DNA of 64,000 nt from Echinococcus granulosus (taxonomy: Eukaryota > Platyhelminthes > Cestoda > Cyclophyllidea > Taeniidae). A model generated the notes under the pieces. It made no database searches and was not told the DNA's origin. It was given only the letters and a program-made list of their open reading frames with translations. Shown piece after piece: positions 33,801 to 44,181 of the stretch (the stretch's first letter is position 1; every line of letters begins with the position of its first letter). The stretch lies in NCBI RefSeq assembly GCF_000524195.1, contig NW_020170398.1:1127746-1191745 (forward strand), read 5' to 3'. A program made the translations under genes and the position numbers.

Positions 33801-35958
33801 TAAGACCGGACAAGATGGACATGAGATAAGTCAGAAGAGTGAGTACAGTCGACAGTGATGCGGTCTAACCGAATAGAACCAAACAGGAACAACCAGAGTG
33901 ATTGCTCACATAAAAACAGGAAAAAAGTAATGAGCATTGGCAAGTCTCAATCTTCCCCCATTACTGATTCAAGCTATCCTCCAAAATGATGAGCTCGAGA
34001 GTGTAAGGGGAAGGAATGAACACATCAATGCCAAGGGGCAGAATAACAGTGCAAGGCTACCCAAATCGAAAAAAAGCATGGCTCCCTTTAGATAAGGAAA
34101 AGTACCAGCAATTTCAGAAGAGCATCTATGTATAGCTAAACAGATAGTTTTAGCATCCAAACGCGCTAGGATTATCGTATATTTGGAAGGTATGGATACA
34201 ACTGATGCGACGCCATCAGGTATTGCTAGATTATACCTTTTTCAACTACCCCTCCCACTGCAGTTGATCACACTTTCAAATACACAAACACCAATGGCAA
34301 CAATACAACCCCACTGAAATGCAGCATTTCGTTTATTCCCAAATTGATCATAAGGCAACGCACATCATATTCAAGTTACTAGTCGGTAAAGAAAACAACC
34401 AAAGACGAAAGACCACCGGATTAAATTCCGTAAACCTCATTCTCCCTTGCGAAATTCACACAGAATTTAGCTACAGTTCATCACTAATTGGATTCACACG
34501 AGGCAAAAATTAAAAGGCAGTAAACGTTAGATAAGCTGGAAATATATCTGTAAGGTCTATAGCTCTTGGGAGAAAGGTAGCCCATGAAGTCGATACCAAA
34601 AAGGGACTACTTCATACATCAATCAAAAATTAAATTACGCAACTTAATGGTCCAGAAGACCGAGAAGTCCGAACAATCATCACAAGAAATATCGACAGAT
34701 GTCGCGAAAAAGGTTGAACAAAGGCTGGAGGAACTAAAACCAGTCAATTTGTTAATAACCAGACACCAAGTCCTCATGAATATAGGCGGGGCAGGGAACT
34801 TCGTACCCACAGATGTTCCCGCATCACAAAAGTGGTGCAAGTTGCAAAAGGCATCGAGACGTAACGAAGCGTGGAGTTGGTCGGAAAGCTTGAGGCTTCC
34901 GAGGAAAAAAAAGAACAAGCGACGCATCAGTAGTCAAGCGGCGGAAGGGCTTTGAAGTATCTCAACTAAATATTGTATAATGCTATCCATTTTTCGCCAT
35001 TTATGCCTAATCGTGCTCGATACTAGCAAAAGGCATATCCCCGGCAAGCGGTAAATCACAACCATACGCGAATTTTCCCGCCAATAATGCTCCAATCGTT
35101 CTGCGTCTGTCCGGAATTAGTAGAGGTTCGCCGATTCTCTTCGCGATTTCTCTCACGCATAGAAGAGATACCTCGGAACCAGAGCGGAGCGATTCGTTTG
35201 CACCTCGAGACGATGATTTGGACAAAAAGAGCCTCACTCACGGTACTTGTTCGTGGAGGGCTCACGAAGGCGCTTCGAGGTTGTGAAGGAGGCGCTGGAG
35301 GTGTTTGCTGTTGTTGTTGCGGAGGAGGAGGCGGTGGCGGTGCTAGATTTGCATCCGTTGAGGGCTGTCCCGATTGGGCCAAATTGACCGTAGTATCGAG
35401 ACACTGATATTTGCGAAAAGGTGGATCCGCAGGTTGAGAAGGGGGAAGACCCGGTGAGACCGAACCATCCGCAAAGCAGTATTCGTTCTTCTGCGGAGCA
35501 ACGCCATCCGCTTTGAGGAAATCTGACTTGTTGTTGGCAGCAGTGGGGGGAATTAGCATGGGCATACAGGAATTTATTTCTGGGATGTAGCCTTGCATTA
35601 GGGGAGATGGTTGAGTGGAGACAGGAATGGATGGCGCCAGAAGTTCAGAGGCAAATTTCAGGGGTGGCTCCTGCTTGGGCTGGTGCCCATCGGCATCTTT
35701 CGAAAAGTCAGAATATTGGGGCTGCAAGTTAGAGTGAGCACAAGCAACCTCGGAGGAAAGCTTAGTATTTTGCTGGTAGACGTTACTGTAGTTTTCTATT
35801 TTAATCTACAAGTAGCGAGACAAAGATGAGAAACATTCTCAAAACGATACCTGATGTGGTCCACCGTTAACAGTTGATAGTCGAGGTTGAGAATAGCCAA
35901 TATTCGAAATAAAGGATACGGGTTTATCTGGTTCGTCTTGTCCATAAATAAAACTCAT
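6880..35958 (-). CDS. Large multi-exon gene, unrecognised; low-complexity, probably nuclear protein
   Basis: Thirteen minus-strand exons join in phase: 35851-35958 (ATG), 35242-35721, 33301-33507, 27229-27463, 27081-27184, [missing exon(s)], 21638-21703, 16970-17172, 12178-12588, 11871-12090, 11430-11757, 10842-11100, 7313-7397 and 6880-7133 (TGA). The product is at least 986 aa. Exon 2 carries Pro7-Gln5 and Pro-rich sequence. Exons 3-5 look folded and helical (VVNLLKKLHKEL, SSVALVIVLKALAQ, CFHDLSHLWVRDVV). Exon 12178-12588 is Ser/Asn/Thr-rich with the basic stretch KRRSLKRP, NLS-like. Exon 11430-11757 has an acidic DDDEDEE run; 10842-11100 and the last exon are Pro/Ser/Gln-rich. The 44-nt intron at 27185-27228 is very short. 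I could not assign a family; composition suggests a transcription or RNA regulator, by inference only. Exon 5 ends in phase 0 but 21638-21703 needs one leftover base, so an exon of length 1 mod 3 is missing. A split into two genes is possible. Confidence 0.6.
7134..7312 (-). other. Intron between the last two exons of the large gene
   Basis: A 179-nt intron with GTAAGT donor and CTTTTAG acceptor, purine-rich on the plus strand. Nothing else is visible. Confidence 0.6.
7788..7850 (+). repeat. Diverged repeat block A
   Basis: Begins with AATTGTTTGTTTAAC followed by a CT-GGTTT-G-AAAGGG pattern and CACTT-AG-TCTCCG. The same order recurs at about 8648-8710 with many substitutions, so these look like two old copies of one interspersed element. 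The ends are approximate and the element class is unknown. Confidence 0.45.
8413..8560 (+). repeat. 148-bp direct repeat, copy 1
   Basis: Starts ATGGCCAGCACATTCCCAG and ends GGTACGGTAG. The second copy is at 10549-10696, exactly the same length with about seven substitutions and no gaps by eye. Inside is a perfect short hairpin, GGCG-AAA-CGCC. Sequence on either side of the two copies does not match, so the unit is discrete. I see no target-site duplication, poly(A) tail or coding potential. Confidence 0.85.
8648..8712 (+). repeat. Diverged repeat block B
   Basis: A second, diverged copy of the block at 7788: AATTGTTTGTTTAACACT, then GGTTTTAGTAAAGGGG and a CACTTTAAGTCTCCG stretch. It stands downstream of the 148-bp repeat copy 1, so blocks A and B bracket that copy, which may or may not reflect a larger composite element. 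Confidence 0.45.
10549..10696 (+). repeat. 148-bp direct repeat, copy 2
   Basis: A near-identical copy of 8413-8560 in the same orientation, lying 146 bp from exon 10842-11100 of the large minus-strand gene. The hairpin GGCG-AAA-CGCC is conserved. The differences are scattered single substitutions. Confidence 0.85.
12589..16969. other. Intron of the large gene, with an assembly gap
   Basis: A 4.4-kb AT-rich intron containing the 100-N gap at 13637-13736. Minus-strand frames at 13760-13963 and 14500-14694 are open and have protein-like composition but no recognisable family; they may be remnants of an inserted element. The stretch at 15.9-16.35 kb is GC-richer and could be a repeat. No exon could be fitted. 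Confidence 0.4.
13637..13736. other. Assembly gap (100 N)
   Basis: Exactly 100 undetermined bases, a typical scaffold placeholder of unknown true size. Confidence 0.99.
18499..18661. repeat. Trinucleotide microsatellite cluster (CAC, CCA, ACA)
   Basis: Three short trinucleotide tracts lie within about 160 bp. They create apparent Pro- and Thr-runs in translation but are intronic by position. Confidence 0.85.
18886..19025. repeat. GT and GGT microsatellites
   Basis: An interrupted (GT)n tract (18886-18922) and a (GGT)n tract (19003-19025), both intronic. Confidence 0.85.
21704..27080. other. Intron region that should contain the missing exon(s) of the large gene
   Basis: 5.4 kb between exons 27081-27184 and 21638-21703. 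The phases require at least one more exon here, of length 1 mod 3, which I could not pick out by eye. A short tandem motif CATAGTTTCATAGTTACATAG sits near 22404, GA-rich and GATGAT microsatellites at 25096-25130 and 25310-25335. A plus-strand frame of 112 codons at 25506-25844 has one hydrophobic stretch but no splice or start support and is not called. Confidence 0.4.
25086..25335. repeat. Purine-rich and GAT/GTT microsatellite region
   Basis: GGGAGAGAGAGGGAGG-type sequence near 25098-25130, then (GTT/GGT)n and (GAT)n at 25258-25335, followed by a short CGCG run. Simple-sequence DNA only. Confidence 0.8.
27464..33300. other. Longest intron of the large gene
   Basis: A 5.8-kb AT-rich intron with a GTACCT donor next to 33301 and a TTTTGTAG acceptor next to 27463. 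It holds tandem AAGC copies at about 29961-29981 and (ACT)n at about 30000-30015. No further exon or gene is supported. Confidence 0.5.
33508..35241. other. Intron of the large gene
   Basis: A 1.7-kb intron starting with a strong GTGAGT donor and ending in TTTTGTAG. Plus- and minus-strand frames at 34584-34955 (123 and about 102 codons) overlap and look accidental; they have no recognisable motif. Confidence 0.5.
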
Positions 35959-38146
35959 TAGGGATATTGAGAGAAACTACAACATGTGGCGCCGCGCACA
36001 GCATAAACGCAGAAAAACAAATCAAAACATTGTCCAATGTTGGCGCCAATTTACATAGACCAACTTAAACACAGGTCAAGGGAGAAAGGGGAAGGATTTG
36101 ACCTATTTCAAGTTCATTGTTCACACCAGTGGTTGTTCACTAGTCGTAATTGTGGTTTTCTGCTGCACTCAAAGATTTTAGGCAAATTATAGTTAGGAGT
36201 ACGTTGAAGAACTACCTATTTCTTCAATCAAACTTATTAGAAATATAAAAAAATTAATGCTTCCAACTTGGTATTATTATTTTAAAGCACAACCAATTTT
36301 GTCGTAAAATTTATATAGTGTTCGCAATTCCAAAATTGCATTTTACATCTGTTATTAGGTGTCCTGCGCCTGACTACACAGGTAATCCAAAATTTACCGA
36401 TTGAAATATCGCCTCCTAAGGCCTTTTTACTCATACCTGTGGCTTTATGTGTATATAATTTATAAACCGTTATTACCAAATGTCTTGCGTTTTTACGACC
36501 GCAGGAAATATGCGGATGTCTCTACGAAACTAAAACCTGTGCGCATTAAATTAATTGCATTTTTATTTATTTGCCTTGGTTTTGCAAACGTTCAGGACTC
36601 TGCTTGTGTACTTACTCTGGGTAGTCCAAACTCTAAGCTATGCCAGCAACTTCCATTGCCTTCTTTCGTCCTCTAGAACGCTGCAGACCACTACACTGGA
36701 GCTAGCAGACTGTAAAGTCAATCGTAAAAGGTATGTCTGTTTAGTTCCATTGCTACATTTGGAACTTTAATTTGATGGGAGATGGAAAGATGCTACTGAT
36801 GAGAGGAACTTTGATAGCAATTAAGTGTTTGGGGAAATATGTTACTAAGCTGTCTATAGTACTGCCTAAATAATGCTAATTAAGTAAACATTTGACACCT
36901 CACCCACCTATCTACAAGTCGTAGAGAACACAAATGCGTAAGTTGCTTGCTAACACCGAAGTGAGTGCGGAATTCAAAGCTAGAATAGGCGCGAGATCTT
37001 ATTTATATAAAACCATGCAAAAACGTCTTTTGTTACATGACCCTCTTTTAATGTCATATTGTTTTACTACGAGTGGCAAACATCCAAGCTGGCCTACATG
37101 TTCATCCTTCTCCAATAAGGTTCCCAAAGATGTCAAATATATAGATTCCTTAAAATTGTCAAACCCATGTAAACGCATTGTCTATCACGGTTTGATCAAA
37201 AGAATGTTTCTTGCAGCTCTGCTTACGGTGTGATGACTGAGGCGGAATGCTGACCAAGGGGAGAGTCAGAGACAATGCTCAAAAGAGGTAAGAGCCCCTG
37301 TAATAATTTGCTGATTTGTTTAACTATGCATTTATATCGCACGAACAATAAAGCCTTTGCCATTGTACATCCGCTCGCGGACATGGCCTTTGTGCCTTGC
37401 CAGTACACACTCAGCCCTCCTGTACAAATTTATCGCATATACTGCTCCCATTCTATGTATGTTTTTAGGTAGGTCTCGTCGCTTGTTCCCTTTGGTGACC
37501 TTATAATATTTGCAAATTTTTAGGAAGTTCTAAATCTTTTAGTAAAGTGCCGTTTTTATGCTCTTACTGGTCTCTATTATGTATGCAGTCAATTAAATAT
37601 ATGAATGCACTTTACTGTGATTACTTAAAGAAAACGCTCGTAGAGTTTGTGATTTGACTGCTGAGTACTAAGGCTTTCGTGTGAATACAAATGAACCGTT
37701 TAAATGGGGTAGAGCTCTGGCAATTGGCTACTTGGGGAGCCATGCTGTCAAAGGAAATCCGAACCTTTGAAAAATGAAGAGTTCACATGGTCAAACGTAA
37801 AACTAAAAGAGCATACTTTAACTGCACAGCAAAAGTTAAGGCTTGTCTAAGTGGAGGTGTCAAAAAATGCCTTCACCAGATGATATGGTTTTGTGCAAGT
37901 GCTGGGATTTCTTCGTTTGTACATACACGCGCACCCAAAACGCGGATTAAAAAAAATAGGCTTCAATAGTTTTTAAAATTTTGTTTAAGGTGAAAACGGT
38001 TATGATATCTAAATCGGCTCCATTTAAACAACTACCAGTCCTAGTTATTTGATTTCAAGCCTTTTGTTTGAATTGGTAGTGCAATGACTGCCTTTTTCAA
38101 ATTACTTGATTAGGTTCTGTTGCACCTTCCCGTTCTCAATTTGGTT
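35959..38146. other. Divergent intergenic region between the large gene and PSMB4
   Basis: About 2.2 kb between two start codons that face away from each other, so it should carry both promoters. It is AT-rich with no recognisable gene. Immediately before the PSMB4 start there is a possible splice acceptor (TTGATTAG at about 38105-38112), so PSMB4 may have an upstream untranslated exon or accept a spliced leader; neither can be decided here. Confidence 0.45.
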
Positions 38147-39526
38147 ATGAGCGTTGAAGCTTCCCTATCACATGCTGGTTTTATGTCCGATGCAAGGAGC
38201 CACACACTGTCTCCTTCATGCAGTGGCTCATCGGTTATTGGTATTAAATTCAAGGATGGTGTAATAATAGCTGCTGATACTCTTGTATCCTACGGTTCTT
38301 TGGCCCGGTACACGAACTTCGATCGCGTCCTAAAAGTATTATTTATGACCGATATATGATTGTAAAGGTTAATGAATGCACTGCTCTGGCATGTTCTGGT
38401 GATATTGCCGACTTTCAATACCTTGTTAAGCACATTAGCCGGCAAGTTTTAACTGAGAGCCTCCTTGGCGACGGGTTTACTACCAGGTACTAAAGCACCT
38501 TGTTAAGTTTACTTTTCAAAGTCCTCAGGCGCTTCATTCATGGATTACTCGGGTGATGTACCACCGTCGAAGCCAGTTTAATCCCCTCTGGAATAGTTAC
38601 ATTGTCGGAGGCGTCCAGAAAGATGGTACACCCTACCTTGGATGCACCAACATGCTTGGGGTCGGTAGGTTAGCTACTTTCATCATTACCACTTATATCG
38701 TGGGGAATGTTCTCCTGATCACTCACCACCATTTTTTGCTAGCTTTCACCGAGGACTGTGTGGCCACAGGTTTCGGCTCGTACCTAGCGCTTTCCCTCCT
38801 TCGGAAAGTGATTGAAACCAAGGCAGATTCAAACATTGCAAACCTTACTTATGATGACGCCTTGGGGGCTCTCAAGGATACCATGACCGTCCTCTTCTAT
38901 CGCGATGGCCGGTATGCTTGTTTTTTGGGCTTCTCCCACTAGCATCACCTATATGTAGTACTAACTTTTGTGTAACAAAGGAGTAGATGGGGTTTAAACT
39001 ATCGGCTCAAAGCTACCTATGCCAACTTACAAGATGATTCCTTTCACTTCTGTAAGGTGTCATTAAGTGCATCCTTCAAAAGTTGATGACTACTTGTGTC
39101 TTGTTAGAGCATTAAAATACCTTTGCTGTAGTTGTCGATTTTCCTCCCAGATATGTCTCTGTATCAAATGTGTTTGTTATATTCTAACGACGTAAGTTGA
39201 AGGCTGTTGTTCCTAGTCAATGCTTTCTTAACCACGAATAGATGCAGTGCTTTTTCAACTCGGATCCACCAACTATTAAAATCTTGCTCATTGCCATCCA
39301 GGTCTTGTTCAATGTGAAGTATGAGTCCCATAGGGTCTAGCACTTCTAAAAAGCTGGTTGATCGATGCAGTCGATAGAGCTCTTCCTCTATTGTTGCCGC
39401 TCACTTTTTAGTGCCTTTAACATGTACAAAATCGCGGTGGTAACTAAAGATGGCGTGAGTGTGAGCGACAACCAGAAAGCGGAGGTGAACTGGCAGATTG
39501 CAGAAACTGTTGCCGGCTATGAGTGA
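38147..39526 (+). CDS. PSMB4: Proteasome subunit beta type-4 (beta7)
   Basis: Complete in five exons: 38147-38335, 38368-38486, 38522-38664, 38743-38911 and 39412-39526 (TGA), 244 aa. The introns are 32, 35, 78 and 500 nt, all GT-AG. The product follows human PSMB4 along its whole length: GIKFKDGVIIAADTLVSYGS, LACSGDIADFQYL, SWITRVMYHRRSQFNPLWNS, MLGVAFTEDCVATGFGSYL, VLFYRDGR and the C-terminal ETVAGYE. PSMB4 is the beta7 subunit of the 20S core particle and is not proteolytically active in animals. Thr20 aligns with the first residue of the mature human subunit, so the propeptide would be only 19 residues, against 45 in human. The ATG at 38147 was chosen because it is the first in frame after the possible acceptor at 38112. 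Confidence 0.97.
38336..38367 (+). other. 32-nt mini-intron in PSMB4
   Basis: Starts GTATTA and ends TGTAAAG. It contains an in-frame TGA when read through; removing it restores VLK|VNECTALACSGD, which matches the family. This is the shortest intron in the window. Confidence 0.93.
38487..38521 (+). other. 35-nt mini-intron in PSMB4
   Basis: Starts GTACTAAAG and ends TTTCAAAG. Read-through gives a stop; removal joins GFTTS to PQALHSWITRVM as in the family. Confidence 0.93.
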
Positions 39527-42500
39527 CCCTCTCTCTTCCTCCGTATTCTTGCTCCAATGTAACTCCTCTTTTGTTAAATGCTCATCTATCCAACAGTTCT
39601 TTTTTTCGAATGCACTTTTTGCGGTGTGGGGTGTCGATCGTCGTTGATAACGGTAGGGTCTCTGTTAGGTTGGAACCGTAGGTAATTGCTACCACATCCA
39701 GCGGTGTCAATGCAATCATTGCTCTTGACAGCGGCAGGGTAATGACGCCGTTAGCATTTACCTTGCCCTAAGTGTGCAATCGTCACACTTCATGTGGATT
39801 TACAAGGATTGCGAGTTACCTTGAAGCAAATTTGGTTCCATGTAGCGGTAAGCGGTGGCATCTCTTGTCATCTTGACGATGACTTCAGTAGCCCCTACTT
39901 CGTTTGATATCCTAACAATCTTGTGGGAGTTTATTTGCCTTAGATGGCGTATTGTTCAAATTGCTCTCATGAGTTCAGCCCCGTACCATTCGTGTTAGTG
40001 TTCGATCCACTTAGCGAGCGATGACCAGTTAAGTGGTTTAAGGAAATCCATGTTGCCGGGATAAAAGATCTGAAATATTTATTAGGACTGCCTCATGCGT
40101 CATTCCGTTTACTTTCACGAGATCTGTCCAGTACCATTCTCGTCAGCCTCTTTTTTCTCATAGCGAGGGGTCCAGGCACCGGTAAAGATGGCGTTGCTGT
40201 TGAAAACTCGTTTCAACCATGAATGTGTGGAAGGCCAGTCTACTCATGGATACACTGGAATAATAGCGTAAATAGCATCGGTGTTGACGAGAGGGGATAG
40301 TGGGACCAGGTTCCACTGCAGTCGGACGGCTCGAGGCTTCAAGCAACGCCCCACGGTTTGACTAATAGTCCTAATTCATCTTTCACCTTCTACTACACAC
40401 ATATAAAACATCAAGTCGGGTTATGCCTCACAATTCCTTGAAAAGACGGTTTTAAAATTCCAAATGGAATATGACGTACTCTTTTCGCTTTTCAAACAAC
40501 TTTTACTCATGGAGGACCAGGTAAGGCAGGATGTTATCGCTTTTCTAATTGAAAGAATTCGAGAAAGCACAAGGCAATGTGAGCACTGGGACTGGTTATA
40601 ATTATATGTGGAATTTTTTTAAATGAAAACGAAATTAACCGTCAGGAGGGAAACCTTTGGAACCACTCCGGGACACAAGTATGTGTGGTTTCTTCAAAAT
40701 AAGAGTGAGTGGTCATCTCGGCAGACACGAGCTGGACCACCAATTCAATCGACTGGACGGATCGAAAGGGCATTGTGTGACCCAGTCCGCCCCAGGAAAT
40801 GCCGCGTGGTGAATCGGTACCTTTGCCTATTTATACGTGAAATCACACTTTCTCTTATTTACACTGCGTACATAAATGACTTTAATTTTTGCCTTAAAAT
40901 ATACTAGTCGTATGAACAATAGGATGCAAGTGACGCATTTAAAGCGGGAAAAGTAGATTAAATATTGCAGAATGATCAGTGGCAAAATAGTGGCGAAACG
41001 AATTTATTTTGTGAGCAGCTATTAAAATGAAATTGCTTTGGAGGTATTTAATTGTTGTGCAAGCTGTGGAAATAGTATCGAGGTAATCTAGAATTTGCTA
41101 CTGAAATGGGCACTCAGTAGTAATGACAATGCTGCTGCAAATTCACTAATGTCAGGCCAATTTTTAAGCTAAATGATTTACCGAATTCCATAGAATATAT
41201 CATATGAATTGTGATAATTTTCGAAGAGTTGCTACTCCAAGGAGCCAAAAAATCGAAAACCTCAACGCTGATGGATGTTAAGTAGGTTAGTAATTGACTT
41301 TAGTGTCTAGAAGCCAAGATCTAGACATATTCCAAGTCATGGGCGAGTGTCACGACCCTTTTTACAAATTTGCAAACACACCGGCCTGCCGGGCAGTCAA
41401 ATAATATGAGATCACTTCGGAAGTGCCGAAACGGTAATAAGATATTTACTGAAATACAATAAATAAAATTTCAAATAAAATTAAATTTTTAGTTGCTAAA
41501 CTACGTTAATCAGTGTTTATATTTGTGTTTCGTGGTACCATATTTTCACAAGGCGTAGTCCATTATCTGGTCTAATACACAAACTTCTATCGGCATGGGA
41601 TTCTTGTTGATGGTTCTGTTGATGTTATGGAGATTAACGTCAAAACAATTTTTTAATGAAACACCTGAGATCGGCACAGAACGCACGTGTGCAGCAACTT
41701 TAAGTGCTTAAAGGTAAGTAAATGAAGAGCCACATTTGCAGACGCATGAATTTATTTAATAAGTAATGCGTACTTCACCATGAATGCAAATAATTTGAGA
41801 TAATCTAAAAACCGGAATTTGCTTGGTACATGATTAGAGATGCAGGAACGATTTACTCGACTTTAACTTTATACAGTCATTATGGCACAATGCGATCGCA
41901 CTACTTACAGCGAAATTAAGTAGAGTACGAGCACATTTCCATGCAGCGGTGACCCGATGCTCTTCACTCCGTCCACCGTTCAACCAAATGACGACCGACC
42001 AGTGACGGCAAAAGAAATTGTTTGTTTGATCAGTGGTTAGGTCAATCCAAAACAGCAAGCAATGAAAAGCGTATTTACTCTTATGACATGGGCTGGCATT
42101 GTCATGTAATTTATAACACTAGCTTGTCAAATTCCGTCATTATCGGTTTCCTAAATTGAGAAAAATTTGTTGTGGCGTTACCTTATGCTGCGCTTGGAGA
42201 AGGCACGAGCTCCTCCAAGCAGATGCTAGTACTGCCCCATGCATTGCCATGATGAAGCAAAACATGGAGTCTGTCCATGGGCATCATTCGTCACCTGCGA
42301 CCGCCTTGTTGTTCACAACGAAAACTCAGTTGGCCCATAGTACAGACTGTTCGTTATGTGGAAGAAAATGCAGCTGCATCTTATTTTAAGTGTTCTGATC
42401 ACTGAATATCCGAAGCTAGTATTTTTGTTTCACTCAGAGTGATGCCCGAAGGTTTTAGTTTTTTTGGAGTATCTATGTCAAAAAGGCCAGAAGACGTAAG

Positions 42501-44181
42501 TCAGTGGCGTTCTGCCATTGTTTTGAGTTGTTACCACGGCATCAAGTAAATCACAGGCGTTTTGTTATGGCTGGAATTCGTTTTCTTGTCTTTACCAGAA
42601 AAAGAGCTTTTGCACCGGCATGCTAAGGCAAAGTAAAACGTTTTGGAAGATTTTTCATTTTTATTTTGCATCGAGGCATTTTTATTTATGGGGGACTAAA
42701 TGTGTTGCTACTAACACTTTATAAGTAGTTGGACCCACGCGAAAGTTCTCTCATACTACCTGCAAGGTATGAAGATGATTGAGGCCTTAACCTTTGAAAA
42801 GAAAGGATTTTTTTATTTTAAGGTGCCATGACATGCCTGGAAAAGTGAACTTCAGACATAATGGCCATAATGGAATGCCTTAAAGTAGGTAAGCAAGATT
42901 TTGTAGCGGCAAGATGAATCGCTCATGTTACTTTAAAAATGGGGAATAAACTGAAACTTAGCTTCTTAACTGACTGAAATAATGACGTGATTGTGCGGGA
43001 AATCTACGGAGTGGTAGGAACGGATGAGTAAAAGATTTGTCTTGTAAGAAAACAAGGGCAATGTCTAAGTAAAATTATTCGAGGTTTTCCGTGTAATAAT
43101 TTGTTTTATGTAAAATCCAACGTGTTTGAAACGGCTTTTTATGCAAATTATGTACCTCCTCCTCTCTATTAGATACTCATAGCAAACAGTATTAAACATC
43201 ACATTCTCATGTGTTCCTCAAATAACTCAAATATTCTCTTACATTGGCAGTTATTTCCGGGTCTCCTGTCGATTTTAATTCAGCTTCGTCAATCCTTTAC
43301 ATTTATGCATTTATTAATAGGAACACTGCTCAGACTGATTTAGAAGAATTAAAAGCAAAGACGAAGCATGAAAAAGGCAAAAATGAGGAGTTGCTACTTC
43401 CCATCATGAGAATTCAACATCCTCCCAACGGAATTTAACACCGAGCATTTAATAAATAACGAGTTTTTTACCCAGTGAGGGATACATTACAAGATTAGAA
43501 AATCACCTGCTTTTTTTTCATCTCTCGTTTATCGCTTTGGAGTCCTAAAAAGTATTTTTGCCAGGTAATTCTTCCCCGCTACCCCCAATTTTGATGAGCA
43601 ACAGTGGCGTCACGGAAGTCCCCCGCAAAGCATTCCAGTTTGCTTAAATTTGTCAGTGAAATACCAAAGTTAACAACACAAAGCAGAATTCACTGGTGCC
43701 TATTTTGCTACTGAGGCAAGTAAAAAGAGCCTGGTGTGCTTTGCCAGGTTAAATAGTGTATTTTGTAATTCCGAATGTGTATTCGCCTATGCCTCGTCAT
43801 CATCAAGGCTGTGTGCTTCCAGGTTGAGGTACAATAGATGAAATTTTTCCCTCATGGTGGACAAAGCTGCATTTGCGCATCGCAAGACCTGCGCTCCTGA
43901 GAAGTTTGCGGAGCTCTACTGTCAGTGCGCCCGAATCGTGCGTTATTTCGCTTTCCGGAAAAGCCTATTTCAAGGCGGTTGCCTGTGGATGTTCAATCCA
44001 GTCGTGGTCAAACAAAGAGAACGTAAAGTCTCTGTCGGTTTGAAAAAAAAAACACTTTCTTTCACTGCTCACCATTTACTCTTGTTCAAAGGAAAAAGCA
44101 GAATTTGACGGCGGGATAAGGGTACTAAAACGAATGAGCAGGATATTTAATTCAGACGAGGCTTCATTGGGGCTTGAATAG
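39527..44181. other. Region downstream of PSMB4
   Basis: 4.6 kb without a supported gene. 39.6-40.4 kb is GC-richer and patchily open in several frames and may be degraded repeat DNA. A candidate plus-strand exon at about 43321-43436 (after TTATTAATAG; Lys/Glu-rich DLEELKAKTKHEKGKNEEL) and an 84-codon frame at 43854-44108 could belong upstream of the next gene model but are not secure. Confidence 0.4.

Noticed and set aside
34584..34955. 123-codon plus-strand frame and its opposite
   Set aside because: Both strands are open over the same bases, with no splice support and no family; inside an intron.
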